Assembly (NCBI RefSeq): GCF_022539665.2
Contig: NC_081338.1
Span: forward strand, 5,630,446 to 5,694,445
DNA from: Daphnia carinata
Lineage: Eukaryota > Arthropoda > Branchiopoda > Diplostraca > Daphniidae
Direction of reading: 5' to 3'
Length of the DNA stretch: 64,000 nt
Below, piece by piece: positions 36,338 to 51,128 of the stretch. Made by a program: the position numbers and the translations under genes. Below the pieces are notes generated by a model. It was given only the letters and a program-made list of their open reading frames with translations, was not told the DNA's origin and did no database searches. Position 1 is the stretch's first letter, and the number at the start of each line of letters is the position of its first letter.

Positions 36338-36698
36338 AAAATCGGATAATCAAATCTGACAAGAAGAATTCTGAAAAAGACAATTAGCCAAGCAAGTAGC
36401 AGTAGGATAATGAAGAATTATCACAAACATATTACCAGAATGTTTTAAGATCCAACGCAATATCTGCACAACAGTCTCTAACAGGGACGATTTTCAGAAT
36501 GGCGGCAAACAACATCTAGCAAATGCATCGACCACAATGGCGGCGAAAAATGCGGGAATAAGTCCGGCACTTCAGAAGCAAGCGACCCCCTCCCCCCTCC
36601 TGCAACGTTGCCTATTGGAAAACGGAAAACATTTTTAAAAAGTAATGTAATTAAACGTTGTATTATTCAAAATTTTTAGTTTCATTTTCAAGAACCAA

Positions 36699-37925
36699 GA
36701 ATATGAAATTTGTTTTTTTGTAGACTTCATGGTTTTTGAGTTATTTCAAATATAAATATAGGTACAATAGACATTTTAGGCCCCGGCCCACAACTTTTAC
36801 TTCAAAACAATAATGTCAATAAAACAAGATAACTGTATATGATTTAGGTTGGAAATTTAGTAAGAATCACGAATATGAAATTTGTTTTCATGTAGACTTC
36901 ATGGTTTTTGAGTTATTTCAAATATAAAAGAAGGTACGATAGAAATTTAAGGCCCGACAAAACACCAAGCCCGACTTTTACTTAAAAAGTTAATATAAAT
37001 AAAACTAGATAACTATATACGATGTAGATGCTAAATCTAATAAGAATCGTGAATATGAAATTTGTTTTTATGTAGACATGATGGTTTTTAAGTTATTTAA
37101 ATTATAAAAGTTGGTATGATAGAAATTTAAGGCCTGATGCCAAACATACACTTTAAACTTAATATGAATAAAACTAGATAACTACACATCATTTAGATTG
37201 TAAATTTAGTAAGAATCATGAGTATGAAATTTGTTTTATTGTAGACTTTGTGGGTTTTGAGTTATTTTAAATATAAAGGTAGGTACAATAGACATTTTAG
37301 GCCCCGGTCAACAACTTTTACTTCAAAATAATAATGTCAATAAAACAAGATAACTATACATGATTTAGGTTGGAAATTTAGTAAGAATCACGAATATGAA
37401 ATTTGTTTTTATGTAGACTTCATGGTTTTTGAGTTATTTCAAATATAAAAGTAGGTACGATAGAAATTTAAGGCCCGACAAAACACCAAGCCCGACTTTT
37501 ACTTAAAAAGTTAATATAAATAAAACTAGATAACTATATACGATTTAGATGCTAAATTTAATAAGAATCACGAATACGAAATTTGTTTTTATGTAGACAT
37601 GATGGTTTTTGAGTTATTTAAATTATAAAAGTTGGTATGATAGAAATTTAAGGCCCGATACCAAACATTTACTTTAAACTTAATATCAATTAAAATAGAT
37701 AGCTATACATCATTTGGATTGTAAATTTAATAAGAATCATGAATATGCAATTTGTTTTTATGTAGACCTGATGGTTTTTGAGTTATTTAAATATAAAAGT
37801 TGGTGCAGTGGCCCGTTCCAGAACTTTTACTTCAAATAATATCAATAAAACTAGATAACTGTATATCATTTAGATTTTGAATTTAATAAGAATCATGAAT
37901 ATGAAATTTTTTGTTAGTAAACAAT
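36699..37925. repeat. Monomer block of one satellite unit (two 521-bp trimers plus a truncated monomer)
   Basis: Representative block. The word GAATATGAAATTTGTTTT or a close variant recurs at 36699, 36871, 37051, 37220, 37392, 37572, 37741 and 37897. Spacings are 172, 180, 169, 172, 180, 169 and 156 bp. The order 172-180-169 is repeated twice, and monomers three apart share private sequence (for example GACAAAACACCAAGCCCGAC in the same position of both trimers). So the block is a dimer of trimers. Equivalent blocks occur in every unit, starting about 556 bp after each helicase landmark. Confidence 0.9.
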
Positions 37926-38381
37926 AACGAAACATTACTTTAAACATACATGGTCCTTAGCCGAGTCTAAAATGGTTCAACTGAATGTCGTACCAATAGA
38001 TGGCGATACTGTTTGGCGGACACTTTCTGATAAAAATTCTTGAAGTTTAATTGTTGATCTCTCGCGAAATCAAAAAATGACGATATGACCTCACTGATTA
38101 AAAAATAAAAACATGAATCATTCCGATAGTTTATTTATCTTTTGGCCATCAAGTTGTCCATTTAAAGTTGATTTAATTTCAATACTAAGTAAAATGCCAA
38201 TAAACTAAGTAAATTGCCAATAACAATGTTCAAAACCGTTCCAAGTACGCCACCCGCATGAAAAATTGTTAAATTTTAGATGACTTGATCAACAAATATC
38301 ACAAAAGGTTTGCTGAATACCTTAGATGCAATTGGACCTTTAAGTAGTCGCAATTACCAGCGTGCCCACTCAAAACTACTT

Positions 38382-38800
38382 TTACTTCAACTTACCCAGT
38401 TCACTCCAACCCCTTTGAATCAAGTCAGTATGAGGGCATCCAGGTTTCAAAATTAGTAAGCCTTAATTAATTGGATCACTGTTTTGCCGGAGCCCGTGAC
38501 AGCACGAGCAATTAAATATCTTTTGCCAAGAATACCTGTAACTGAAGCTTTCTGAACACTTGTTGGTTTTATGTAGCCAGAATTTTTAAAGCTTTGAAGT
38601 AGTAGATGGCACAGGCAGGCTTCTGCGAATGGCGTTGTGTATTGAGGTACATCTTTTCCTGTAACCTAAAGCAGACCCAATGGATATTTTTAGATCACAA
38701 CATACAGTTTCGAGAAATGGCTTACCTGAAGGACGAATTTATCAAAATTTTTAAAGCGTTCCCCACAGACGATGCCCTTAGATTTTTTTCTATTTTCTCA
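38382..38800 (-). pseudogene. Vasa/DDX4-like helicase fragment, copy 2
   Basis: Same fragment as copy 1. A silent change in the Walker A serine codon (TCT to TCC) is shared with later copies, so the P-loop peptide is unchanged. Confidence 0.8.
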
Positions 38801-40866
38801 AAAATCGGATAATCAAATCTGACAAGAAGAATTCTGAAAAAGACAATTAGCCAAGCAAGTAGCAGTAGGATAATGAAGAATTATCACAAACATATTACCA
38901 GAATGTTTTAAGATCCAACGCAATATCTGCACAACAGTCTCTAACAGGGACGATTTTCAGAATGGCGGCAAACAACATCTAGCAAATGCATCGACCACAA
39001 TGGCGGCGAAAAATGCGGGAATAAGTCCGGCACTTCAGAAGCAAGCGACCCCCTCCCCCTCCTGCAACGTTGCCTATTGGAAAACGGAAAACATTTTTAA
39101 AAAGTAATGTAATTAAACGTTGTATTATTCAAAATTTTTAGTTTCATTTTCAAGAACCAAGAATATGAAATTTGTTTTTTTGTAGACTTCATGGTTTTTG
39201 AGTTATTTCAAATATAAATATAGGTACAATAGACATTTTAGGCCCCGGCCCACAACTTTTACTTCAAAACAATAATGTCAATAAAACAAGATAACTGTAT
39301 ATGATTTAGGTTGGAAATTTAGTAAGAATCACGAATATGAAATTTGTTTTCATGTAGACTTCATGGTTTTTGAGTTATTTCAAATATAAAAGAAGGTACG
39401 ATAGAAATTTAAGGCCCGACAAAACACCAAGCCCGACTTTTACTTAAAAAGTTAATATAAATAAAACTAGATAACTATATACGATGTAGATGCTAAATCT
39501 AATAAGAATCGTGAATATGAAATTTGTTTTTATGTAGACATGATGGTTTTTAAGTTATTTAAATTATAAAAGTTGGTATGATAGAAATTTAAGGCCTGAT
39601 GCCAAACATACACTTTAAACTTAATATGAATAAAACTAGATAACTACACATCATTTAGATTGTAAATTTAGTAAGAATCATGAGTATGAAATTTGTTTTA
39701 TTGTAGACTTTGTGGGTTTTGAGTTATTTTAAATATAAAGGTAGGTACAATAGACATTTTAGGCCCCGGTCAACAACTTTTACTTCAAAATAATAATGTC
39801 AATAAAACAAGATAACTATACATGATTTAGGTTGGAAATTTAGTAAGAATCACGAATATGAAATTTGTTTTTATGTAGACTTCATGGTTTTTGAGTTATT
39901 TCAAATATAAAAGTAGGTACGATAGAAATTTAAGGCCCGACAAAACACCAAGCCCGACTTTTACTTAAAAAGTTAATATAAATAAAACTAGATAACTATA
40001 TACGATTTAGATGCTAAATTTAATAAGAATCACGAATACGAAATTTGTTTTTATGTAGACATGATGGTTTTTGAGTTATTTAAATTATAAAAGTTGGTAT
40101 GATAGAAATTTAAGGCCCGATACCAAACATTTACTTTAAACTTAATATCAATTAAAATAGATAGCTATACATCATTTGGATTGTAAATTTAATAAGAATC
40201 ATGAATATGCAATTTGTTTTTATGTAGACTTGATGGTTTTTGAGTTATTTAAATATAAAAGTTGGTGCAGTGGCCCGTTCCAGAACTTTTACTTCAAATA
40301 ATATCAATAAAACTAGATAACTGTATATCATTTAGATTTTGAATTTAATAAGAATCATGAATATGAAATTTTTTGTTAGTAAACAATAACGAAACATTAC
40401 TTTAAACATACATGGTCCTTAGCCGAGTCTAAAATGGTTCAACTGAATGTCGTACCAATAGATGGCGATACTGTTTGGCGGACACTTTCTGATAAAAATT
40501 CTTGAAGTTTAATTGTTAATCTCTCACGAGATCAAAAAATGGCGATATGAACTCACTGATTAAAAAAATAAAAACATGTATCACTCCGATAGTTTATTTA
40601 TCTTTTGGCCATCAAGTTGTCCATTTAAAGTTGATTTAATTTCAATACTAAGTAATAAACTAAGTAAATTGCCAAATGTAAAATGCCAACTAAGTAAATT
40701 GCCAATAACAATGTTCAAAACCGTTCCAAGTACGCCACCCGCATGAAAAATTGTTAAATTTTAGATGACTTGATCAACAAATATCACAAAAGGTTTGCTG
40801 AATACCTTAGATGCAATTGGACCTTTAAGTAGTCGCAATTACCAGCGTGCCCACTCAAAACTACTT

Positions 40867-41285
40867 TTACTTCAACTTACCCAGTTCACTCCAACCCCTT
40901 TGAATCAAGTCAGTATGAGGGCATCCAGGTTTCAAAATTAGTAAGCCTTAATTAATTGGATCACTGTTTTGCCGGAGCCCGTGACAGCACGAGCAATTAA
41001 ATATCTTTTGCCAAGAATACCTGTAACTGAAGCTTTCTGAACACTTGTTGGTTTTATGTAGCCAGAATTTTTAAAGCTTTGAAGTAGTAGATGGCACAGG
41101 CAGGCTTCTGCGAATGGCGTTGTGTATTGAGGTACATCTTTTCCTGTAACCTAAAGCAGACCCAATGGATATTTTTAGATCACAACATACAGTTTCGAGA
41201 AATGGCTTACCTGAAGGACGAATTTATCAAAATTTTTAAAGCGTTCCCCACAGACGATGCCCTTAGATTTTTTTCTATTTTCTCA
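40867..41285 (-). pseudogene. Vasa/DDX4-like helicase fragment, copy 3
   Basis: Same fragment. This unit is 20-odd bp longer than the others because of extra sequence at about 40655-40700, outside the helicase segment. Confidence 0.8.
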
Positions 41286-43328
41286 AAAATCGGATAATCA
41301 AATCTGACAAGAAGAATTCTGAAAAAGACAATTAGCCAAGCAAGTAGCAGTAGGATAATGAAGAATTATCACAAACATATTACCAGAATGTTTTAAGATC
41401 CAACGCAATATCTGCACAACAGTCTCTAACAGGGACGATTTTCAGAATGGCGGCAAACAACATCTAGCAAATGCATCGACCACAATGGCGGCGAAAAATG
41501 CGGGAATAAGTCCGGCACTTCAGAAGCAAGCGACCCCCTCCCCCTCCTGCAACGTTGCCTATTGGAAAACGGAAAACATTTTTAAAAAGTAATGTAATTA
41601 AACGTTGTATTATTCAAAATTTTTAGTTTCATTTTCAAGAACCAAGAATATGAAATTTGTTTTTTTGTAGACTTCATGGTTTTTGAGTTATTTCAAATAT
41701 AAATATAGGTACAATAGACATTTTAGGCCCCGGCCCACAACTTTTACTTCAAAACAATAATGTCAATAAAACAAGATAACTGTATATGATTTAGGTTGGA
41801 AATTTAGTAAGAATCACGAATATGAAATTTGTTTTCATGTAGACTTCATGGTTTTTGAGTTATTTCAAATATAAAAGAAGGTACGATAGAAATTTAAGGC
41901 CCGACAAAACACCAAGCCCGACTTTTACTTAAAAAGTTAATATAAATAAAACTAGATAACTATATACGATGTAGATGCTAAATCTAATAAGAATCGTGAA
42001 TATGAAATTTGTTTTTATGTAGACATGATGGTTTTTAAGTTATTTAAATTATAAAAGTTGGTATGATAGAAATTTAAGGCCTGATGCCAAACATACACTT
42101 TAAACTTAATATGAATAAAACTAGATAACTACACATCATTTAGATTGTAAATTTAGTAAGAATCATGAGTATGAAATTTGTTTTATTGTAGACTTTGTGG
42201 GTTTTGAGTTATTTTAAATATAAAGGTAGGTACAATAGACATTTTAGGCCCCGGTCAACAACTTTTACTTCAAAATAATAATGTCAATAAAACAAGATAA
42301 CTATACATGATTTAGGTTGGAAATTTAGTAAGAATCACGAATATGAAATTTGTTTTTATGTAGACTTCATGGTTTTTGAGTTATTTCAAATATAAAAGTA
42401 GGTACGATAGAAATTTAAGGCCCGACAAAACACCAAGCCCGACTTTTACTTAAAAAGTTAATATAAATAAAACTAGATAACTATATACGATTTAGATGCT
42501 AAATTTAATAAGAATCACGAATACGAAATTTGTTTTTATGTAGACATGATGGTTTTTGAGTTATTTAAATTATAAAAGTTGGTATGATAGAAATTTAAGG
42601 CCCGATACCAAACATTTACTTTAAACTTAATATCAATTAAAATAGATAGCTATACATCATTTGGATTGTAAATTTAATAAGAATCATGAATATGCAATTT
42701 GTTTTTATGTAGACTTGATGGTTTTTGAGTTATTTAAATATAAAAGTTGGTGCAGTGGCCCGTTCCAGAACTTTTACTTCAAATAATATCAATAAAACTA
42801 GATAACTGTATATCATTTAGATTTTGAATTTAATAAGAATCATGAATATGAAATTTTTTGTTAGTAAACAATAACGAAACATTACTTTAAACATACATGG
42901 TCCTTAGCCGAGTCTAAAATGGTTCAACTGAATGTCGTACCAATAGATGGCGATACTGTTTGGCGGACACTTTCTGATAAAAATTCTTGAAGTTTAATTG
43001 TTGATCTCTCGCGAAATCAAAAAATGACGATATGACCTCACTGATTAAAAAATAAAAACATGAATCATTCCGATAGTTTATTTATCTTTTGGCCATCAAG
43101 TTGTCCATTTAAAGTTGATTTAATTTCAATACTAAGTAAAATGCCAATAAACTAAGTAAATTGCCAATAACAATGTTCAAAACCGTTCCAAGTACGCCAC
43201 CCGCATGAAAAATTGTTAAATTTTAGATGACTTGATCAACAAATATCACAAAAGGTTTGCTGAATACCTTAGATGCAATTGGACCTTTAAGTAGTCGCAA
43301 TTACCAGCGTGCCCACTCAAAACTACTT

Positions 43329-43747
43329 TTACTTCAACTTACCCAGTTCACTCCAACCCCTTTGAATCAAGTCAGTATGAGGGCATCCAGGTTTCAAAAT
43401 TAGTAAGCCTTAATTAATTGGATCACTGTTTTGCCGGAGCCCGTGACAGCACGAGCAATTAAATATCTTTTGCCAAGAATACCTGTAACTGAAGCTTTCT
43501 GAACACTTGTTGGTTTTATGTAGCCAGAATTTTTAAAGCTTTGAAGTAGTAGATGGCACAGGCAGGCTTCTGCGAATGGCGTTGTGTATTGAGGTACATC
43601 TTTTCCTGTAACCTAAAGCAGACCCAATGGATATTTTTAGATCACAACATACAGTTTCGAGAAATGGCTTACCTGAAGGACGAATTTATCAAAATTTTTA
43701 AAGCGTTCCCCACAGACGATGCCCTTAGATTTTTTTCTATTTTCTCA
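43329..43747 (-). pseudogene. Vasa/DDX4-like helicase fragment, copy 4
   Basis: Same fragment and same orientation; both splice sites and the Walker A codons are unchanged. Confidence 0.8.
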
Positions 43748-45788
43748 AAAATCGGATAATCAAATCTGACAAGAAGAATTCTGAAAAAGACAATTAGCCA
43801 AGCAAGTAGCAGTAGGATAATGAAGAATTATCACAAACATATTACCAGAATGTTTTAAGATCCAACGCAATATCTGCACAACAGTCTCTAACAGGGACGA
43901 TTTTCAGAATGGCGGCAAACAACATCTAGCAAATGCATCGACCACAATGGCGGCGAAAAATGCGGGAATAAGTCCGGCACTTCAGAAGCAAGCGACCCCC
44001 GCCCTCCTGCAACGTTGCCTATTGGAAAACGGAAAACATTTTTAAAAAGTAATGTAATTAAACGTTGTATTATTCAAAATTTTTAGTTTCATTTTCAAGA
44101 ACCAAGAATATGAAATTTGTTTTTTTGTAGACTTCATGGTTTTTGAGTTATTTCAAATATAAATATAGGTACAATAGACATTTTAGGCCCCGGCCCACAA
44201 CTTTTACTTCAAAACAATAATGTCAATAAAACAAGATAACTGTATATGATTTAGGTTGGAAATTTAGTAAGAATCACGAATATGAAATTTGTTTTCATGT
44301 AGACTTCATGGTTTTTGAGTTATTTCAAATATAAAAGAAGGTACGATAGAAATTTAAGGCCCGACAAAACACCAAGCCCGACTTTTACTTAAAAAGTTAA
44401 TATAAATAAAACTAGATAACTATATACGATGTAGATGCTAAATCTAATAAGAATCGTGAATATGAAATTTGTTTTTATGTAGACATGATGGTTTTTAAGT
44501 TATTTAAATTATAAAAGTTGGTATGATAGAAATTTAAGGCCTGATGCCAAACATACACTTTAAACTTAATATGAATAAAACTAGATAACTACACATCATT
44601 TAGATTGTAAATTTAGTAAGAATCATGAGTATGAAATTTGTTTTATTGTAGACTTTGTGGGTTTTGAGTTATTTTAAATATAAAGGTAGGTACAATAGAC
44701 ATTTTAGGCCCCGGTCAACAACTTTTACTTCAAAATAATAATGTCAATAAAACAAGATAACTATACATGATTTAGGTTGGAAATTTAGTAAGAATCACGA
44801 ATATGAAATTTGTTTTTATGTAGACTTCATGGTTTTTGAGTTATTTCAAATATAAAAGTAGGTACGATAGAAATTTAAGGCCCGACAAAACACCAAGCCC
44901 GACTTTTACTTAAAAAGTTAATATAAATAAAACTAGATAACTATATACGATTTAGATGCTAAATTTAATAAGAATCACGAATACGAAATTTGTTTTTATG
45001 TAGACATGATGGTTTTTGAGTTATTTAAATTATAAAAGTTGGTATGATAGAAATTTAAGGCCCGATACCAAACATTTACTTTAAACTTAATATCAATTAA
45101 AATAGATAGCTATACATCATTTGGATTGTAAATTTAATAAGAATCATGAATATGCAATTTGTTTTTATGTAGACTTGATGGTTTTTGAGTTATTTAAATA
45201 TAAAAGTTGGTGCAGTGGCCCGTTCCAGAACTTTTACTTCAAATAATATCAATAAAACTAGATAACTGTATATCATTTAGATTTTGAATTTAATAAGAAT
45301 CATGAATATGAAATTTTTTGTTAGTAAACAATAACGAAACATTACTTTAAACATACATGGTCCTTAGCCGAGTCTAAAATGGTTCAACTGAATGTCGTAC
45401 CAATAGATGGCGATACTGTTTGGCGGACACTTTCTGATAAAAATTCTTGAAGTTTAATTGTTGATCTCTCGCGAAATCAAAAAATGACGATATGACCTCA
45501 CTGATTAAAAAATAAAAACATGAATCATTCCGATAGTTTATTTATCTTTTGGCCATCAAGTTGTCCATTTAAAGTTGATTTAATTTCAATACTAAGTAAA
45601 ATGCCAATAAACTAAGTAAATTGCCAATAACAATGTTCAAAACCGTTCCAAGTACGCCACCCGCATGAAAAATTGTTAAATTTTAGATGACTTGATCAAC
45701 AAATATCACAAAAGGTTTGCTGAATACCTTAGATGCAATTGGACCTTTAAGTAGTCGCAATTACCAGCGTGCCCACTCAAAACTACTT

Positions 45789-46207
45789 TTACTTCAACTT
45801 ACCCAGTTCACTCCAACCCCTTTGAATCAAGTCAGTATGAGGGCATCCAGGTTTCAAAATTAGTAAGCCTTAATTAATTGGATCACTGTTTTGCCGGAGC
45901 CCGTGACAGCACGAGCAATTAAATATCTTTTGCCAAGAATACCTGTAACTGAAGCTTTCTGAACACTTGTTGGTTTTATGTAGCCAGAATTTTGAAAGCT
46001 TTGAAGTAGTAGATGGCACAGGCAGGCTTCTGCGAATGGCGTTGTGTATTGAGGTACATCTTTTCCTGTAACCTAAAGCAGACCCAATGGATATTTTTAG
46101 ATCACAACATACAGTTTCGAGAAATGGCTTACCTGAAGGACGAATTTATCAAAATTTTTAAAGCGTTCCCCACAGACGATGCCCTTAGATTTTTTTCTAT
46201 TTTCTCA
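45789..46207 (-). pseudogene. Vasa/DDX4-like helicase fragment, copy 5
   Basis: Same fragment. It shares with copies 1 and 9 the variant TTTTGAAAGC (others TTTTTAAAGC) just before the Q motif on the minus strand. Confidence 0.8.
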
Positions 46208-48248
46208 AAAATCGGATAATCAAATCTGACAAGAAGAATTCTGAAAAAGACAATTAGCCAAGCAAGTAGCAGTAGGATAATGAAGAATTATCACAAACAT
46301 ATTACCAGAATGTTTTAAGATCCAACGCAATATCTGCACAACAGTCTCTAACAGGGACGATTTTCAGAATGGCGGCAAACAACATCTAGCAAATGCATCG
46401 ACCACAATGGCGGCGAAAAATGCGGGAATAAGTCCGGCACTTCAGAAGCAAGCGACCCCCTCCCCCTCCTGCAACGTTGCCTATTGGAAAACGGAAAACA
46501 TTTTTAAAAAGTAATGTAATTAAACGTTGTATTATTCAAAATTTTTAGTTTCATTTTCAAGAACCAAGAATATGAAATTTGTTTTTTTGTAGACTTCATG
46601 GTTTTTGAGTTATTTCAAATATAAATATAGGTACAATAGACATTTTAGGCCCCGGCCCACAACTTTTACTTCAAAACAATAATGTCAATAAAACAAGATA
46701 ACTGTATATGATTTAGGTTGGAAATTTAGTAAGAATCACGAATATGAAATTTGTTTTCATGTAGACTTCATGGTTTTTGAGTTATTTCAAATATAAAAGA
46801 AGGTACGATAGAAATTTAAGGCCCGACAAAACACCAAGCCCGACTTTTACTTAAAAAGTTAATATAAATAAAACTAGATAACTATATACGATGTAGATGC
46901 TAAATCTAATAAGAATCGTGAATATGAAATTTGTTTTTATGTAGACATGATGGTTTTTAAGTTATTTAAATTATAAAAGTTGGTATGATAGAAATTAGGC
47001 CTGATGCCAAACATACACTTTAAACTTAATATGAATAAAACTAGATAACTATACATCATTTAGATTGTAAATTTAGTAAGAATCATGAGTATGAAATTTG
47101 TTTTATTGTAGACTTTGTGGGTTTTGAGTTATTTTAAATATAAAGGTAGGTACAATAGACATTTTAGGCCCCGGTCAACAACTTTTACTTCAAAATAATA
47201 ATGTCAATAAAACAAGATAACTATACATGATTTAGGTTGGAAATTTAGTAAGAATCACGAATATGAAATTTGTTTTTATGTAGACTTCATGGTTTTTGAG
47301 TTATTTCAAATATAAAAGTAGGTACGATAGAAATTTAAGGCCCGACAAAACACCAAGCCCGACTTTTACTTAAAAAGTTAATATAAATAAAACTAGATAA
47401 CTATATACGATTTAGATGCTAAATTTAATAAGAATCATGAATATGAAATTTGTTTTTATGTAGACATGATGGTTTTTGAGTTATTTAAATTATAAAAGTT
47501 GGTATGATAGAAATTTAAGGCCCGATACCAAACATTTACTTTAAACTTAATATCAATTAAAATAGATAGCTATACATCATTTGGATTGTAAATTTAATAA
47601 GAATCATGAATATGCAATTTGTTTTTATGTAGACTTGATGGTTTTTGAGTTATTTAAATATAAAAGTTGGTGCAGTGGCCCGTTCCAGAACTTTTACTTC
47701 AAATAATATCAATAAAACTAGATAACTGTATATCATTTAGATTTTGAATTTAATAAGAATCATGAATATGAAATTTTTTGTCAGTAAACAATAACGAAAC
47801 ATTACTTTAAACATACATGGTCCTTAGCCGAGTCTAAAATGGTTCAACTGAATGTCGTACCAATAGATGGCGATACTGTTTGGCGGACACTTTCTGATAA
47901 AAATTCTTGAAGTTTAATTGTTGATCTCTCGCGAAATCAAAAAATGACGATATGACCTCACTGATTAAAAAATAAAAACATGAATCATTCCGATAGTTTA
48001 TTTATCTTTTGGCCATCAAGTTGTCCATTTAAAGTTGATTTAATTTCAATACTAAGTAAAATGCCAATAAACTAAGTAAATTGCCAATAACAATGTTCAA
48101 AACCGTTCCAAGTACGCCACCCGCATGAAAAATTGTTAAATTTTAGATGACTTAATCAACAAATATCACAAAAGGTTTGTTGAATACCTTAGATGCAATT
48201 GGACCTTTAAGTAGTCGCAATTACCAGCGTGCCCACTCAAAACTACTT

Positions 48249-48667
48249 TTACTTCAACTTACCCAGTTCACTCCAACCCCTTTGAATCAAGTCAGTATGA
48301 GGGCATCCAGGTTTCAAAATTAGTAAGCCTTAATTAATTGGATCACTGTTTTGCCGGAGCCCGTGACAGCACGAGCAATTAAATATCTTTTGCCAAGAAT
48401 ACCTGTAACTGAAGCTTTCTGAACACTTGTTGGTTTTATGTAGCCAGAATTTTTAAAGCTTTGAAGTAGTAGATGGCACAGGCAGGCTTCTGCGAATGGC
48501 GTTGTGTATTGAGGTACATCTTTTCCTGTAACCTAAAGCAGACCCAATGGATATTTTTAGATCACAACATACAGTTTCGAGAAATGGCTTACCTGAAGGA
48601 CGAATTTATCAAAATTTTTAAAGCGTTCCCCACAGACGATGCCCTTAGATTTTTTTCTATTTTCTCA
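48249..48667 (-). pseudogene. Vasa/DDX4-like helicase fragment, copy 6
   Basis: Same fragment, reading through the Q motif and Walker A. Small private changes of this unit (at about 48154 and 48180) lie outside the fragment. Confidence 0.8.
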
Positions 48668-50709
48668 AAAATCGGATAATCAAATCTGACAAGAAGAATT
48701 CTGAAAAAGACAATTAGCCAAGCAAGTAGCAGTAGGATAATGAAGAATTATCACAAACATATTACCAGAATGTTTTAAGATCCAACGCAATATCTGCACA
48801 ACAGTCTCTAACAGGGACGATTTTCAGAATGGCGGCAAACAACATCTAGCAAATGCATCGACCACAATGGCGGCGAAAAATGCGGGAATAAGTCCGGCAC
48901 TTCAGAAGCAAGCGACCCCCTCCCCCCGCCTGCAACGTTGCCTATTGGAAAACGGAAAACATTTTTAAAAAGTAATGTAATTAAACGTTGTATTATTCAA
49001 AATTTTTAGTTTCATTTTCAAGAACCAAGAATATGAAATTTGTTTTTTTGTAGACTTCATGGTTTTTGAGTTATTTCAAATATATATAGGTACAATAGAC
49101 ATTTTAGGCCCCGGCCCACAACTTTTACTTCAAAACAATAATGTCAATAAAACAAGATAACTGTATATGATTTAGGTTGGAAATTTAGTAAGAATCACGA
49201 ATATGAAATTTGTTTTCATGTAGACTTCATGGTTTTTGAGTTATTTCAAATATAAAAGAAGGTACGATAGAAATTTAAGGCCCGACAAAACACCAAGCCC
49301 GACTTTTACTTAAAAAGTTAATATAAATAAAACTAGATAACTATATACGATGTAGATGCTAAATCTAATAAGAATCGTGAATATGAAATTTGTTTTTATG
49401 TAGACATGATGGTTTTTAAGTTATTTAAATTATAAAAGTTGGTATGATAGAAATTTAAGGCCTGATGCCAAACATACACTTTAAACTTAATATGAATAAA
49501 ACTAGATAACTATACATCATTTAGATTGTAAATTTAGTAAGAATCATGAGTATGAAATTTGTTTTATTGTAGACTTTGTGGGTTTTGAGTTATTTTAAAT
49601 ATAAAGGTAGGTACAATAGACATTTTAGGCCCCGGTCAACAACTTTTACTTCAAAATAATAATGTCAATAAAACAAGATAACTATACATGATTTAGGTTG
49701 GAAATTTAGTAAGAATCACGAATATGAAATTTGTTTTTATGTAGACTTCATGGTTTTTGAGTTATTTCAAATATAAAAGTAGGTACGATAGAAATTTAAG
49801 GCCCGACAAAACACCAAGCCCGACTTTTACTTAAAAAGTTAATATAAATAAAACTAGATAACTATATACGATTTAGATGCTAAATTTAATAAGAATCACG
49901 AATACGAAATTTGTTTTTATGTAGACATGATGGTTTTTGAGTTATTTAAATTATAAAAGTTGGTATGATAGAAATTTAAGGCCCGATACCAAACATTTAC
50001 TTTAAACTTAATATCAATTAAAATAGATAGCTATACATCATTTGGATTGTAAATTTAATAAGAATCATGAATATGCAATTTGTTTTTATGTAGACTTGAT
50101 GGTTTTTGAGTTATTTAAATATAAAAGTTGGTGCAGTGGCCCGTTCCAGAACTTTTACTTCAAATAATATCAATAAAACTAGATAACTGTATATCATTTA
50201 GATTTTGAATTTAATAAGAATCATGAATATGAAATTTTTTGTTAGTAAACAATAACGAAACATTACTTTAAACATACATGGTCCTTAGCCGAGTCTAAAA
50301 TGGTTCAACTGAATGTCGTACCAATAGATGGCGATACTGTTTGGCGGACACTTTCTGATAAAAATTCTTGAAGTTTAATTGTTGATCTCTCGCGAAATCA
50401 AAAAATGACGATATGACCTCACTGATTAAAAAATAAAAACATGAATCATTCCGATAGTTTATTTATCTTTTGGCCATCAAGTTGTCCATTTAAAGTTGAT
50501 TTAATTTCAATACTAAGTAAAATGCCAATAAACTAAGTAAATTGCCAATAACAATGTTCAAAACCGTTCCAAGTACGCCACCCGCATGAAAAATTGTTAA
50601 ATTTTAGATGACTTGATCAACAAATATCACAAAAGGTTTGCTGAATACCTTAGATGCAATTGGACCTTTAAGTAGTCGCAATTACCAGCGTGCCCACTCA
50701 AAACTACTT

Positions 50710-51128
50710 TTACTTCAACTTACCCAGTTCACTCCAACCCCTTTGAATCAAGTCAGTATGAGGGCATCCAGGTTTCAAAATTAGTAAGCCTTAATTAATT
50801 GGATCACTGTTTTGCCGGAGCCCGTGACAGCACGAGCAATTAAATATCTTTTGCCAAGAATACCTGTAACTGAAGCTTTCTGAACACTTGTTGGTTTTAT
50901 GTAGCCAGAATTTTTAAAGCTTTGAAGTAGTAGATGGCACAGGCAGGCTTCTGCGAATGGCGTTGTGTATTGAGGTACATCTTTTCCTGTAACCTAAAGC
51001 AGACCCAATGGATATTTTTAGATCACAACATACAGTTTCGAGAAATGGCTTACCTGAAGGACGAATTTATCAAAATTTTTAAAGCGTTCCCCACAGACGA
51101 TGCCCTTAGATTTTTTTCTATTTTCTCA
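50710..51128 (-). pseudogene. Vasa/DDX4-like helicase fragment, copy 7
   Basis: Same fragment. The unit carries a diverged patch at about 51425-51520, after the helicase part. Confidence 0.8.

Noticed and set aside
36143-36349. A 68-codon plus-strand frame repeated identically in all nine units (also at 38606, 41091, 43553, 46013, 48473, 50934, 53397, 55859)
   Set aside because: It is exactly antisense to the helicase fragment and its splice junction. Its conservation follows from the near identity of the units, so it gives no evidence of selection on that frame.
36534-36620. Short plus-strand ATGGCGGCG frame in the unit
   Set aside because: It is only about 26 codons and runs through a C-rich run whose length varies between units, shifting the frame.
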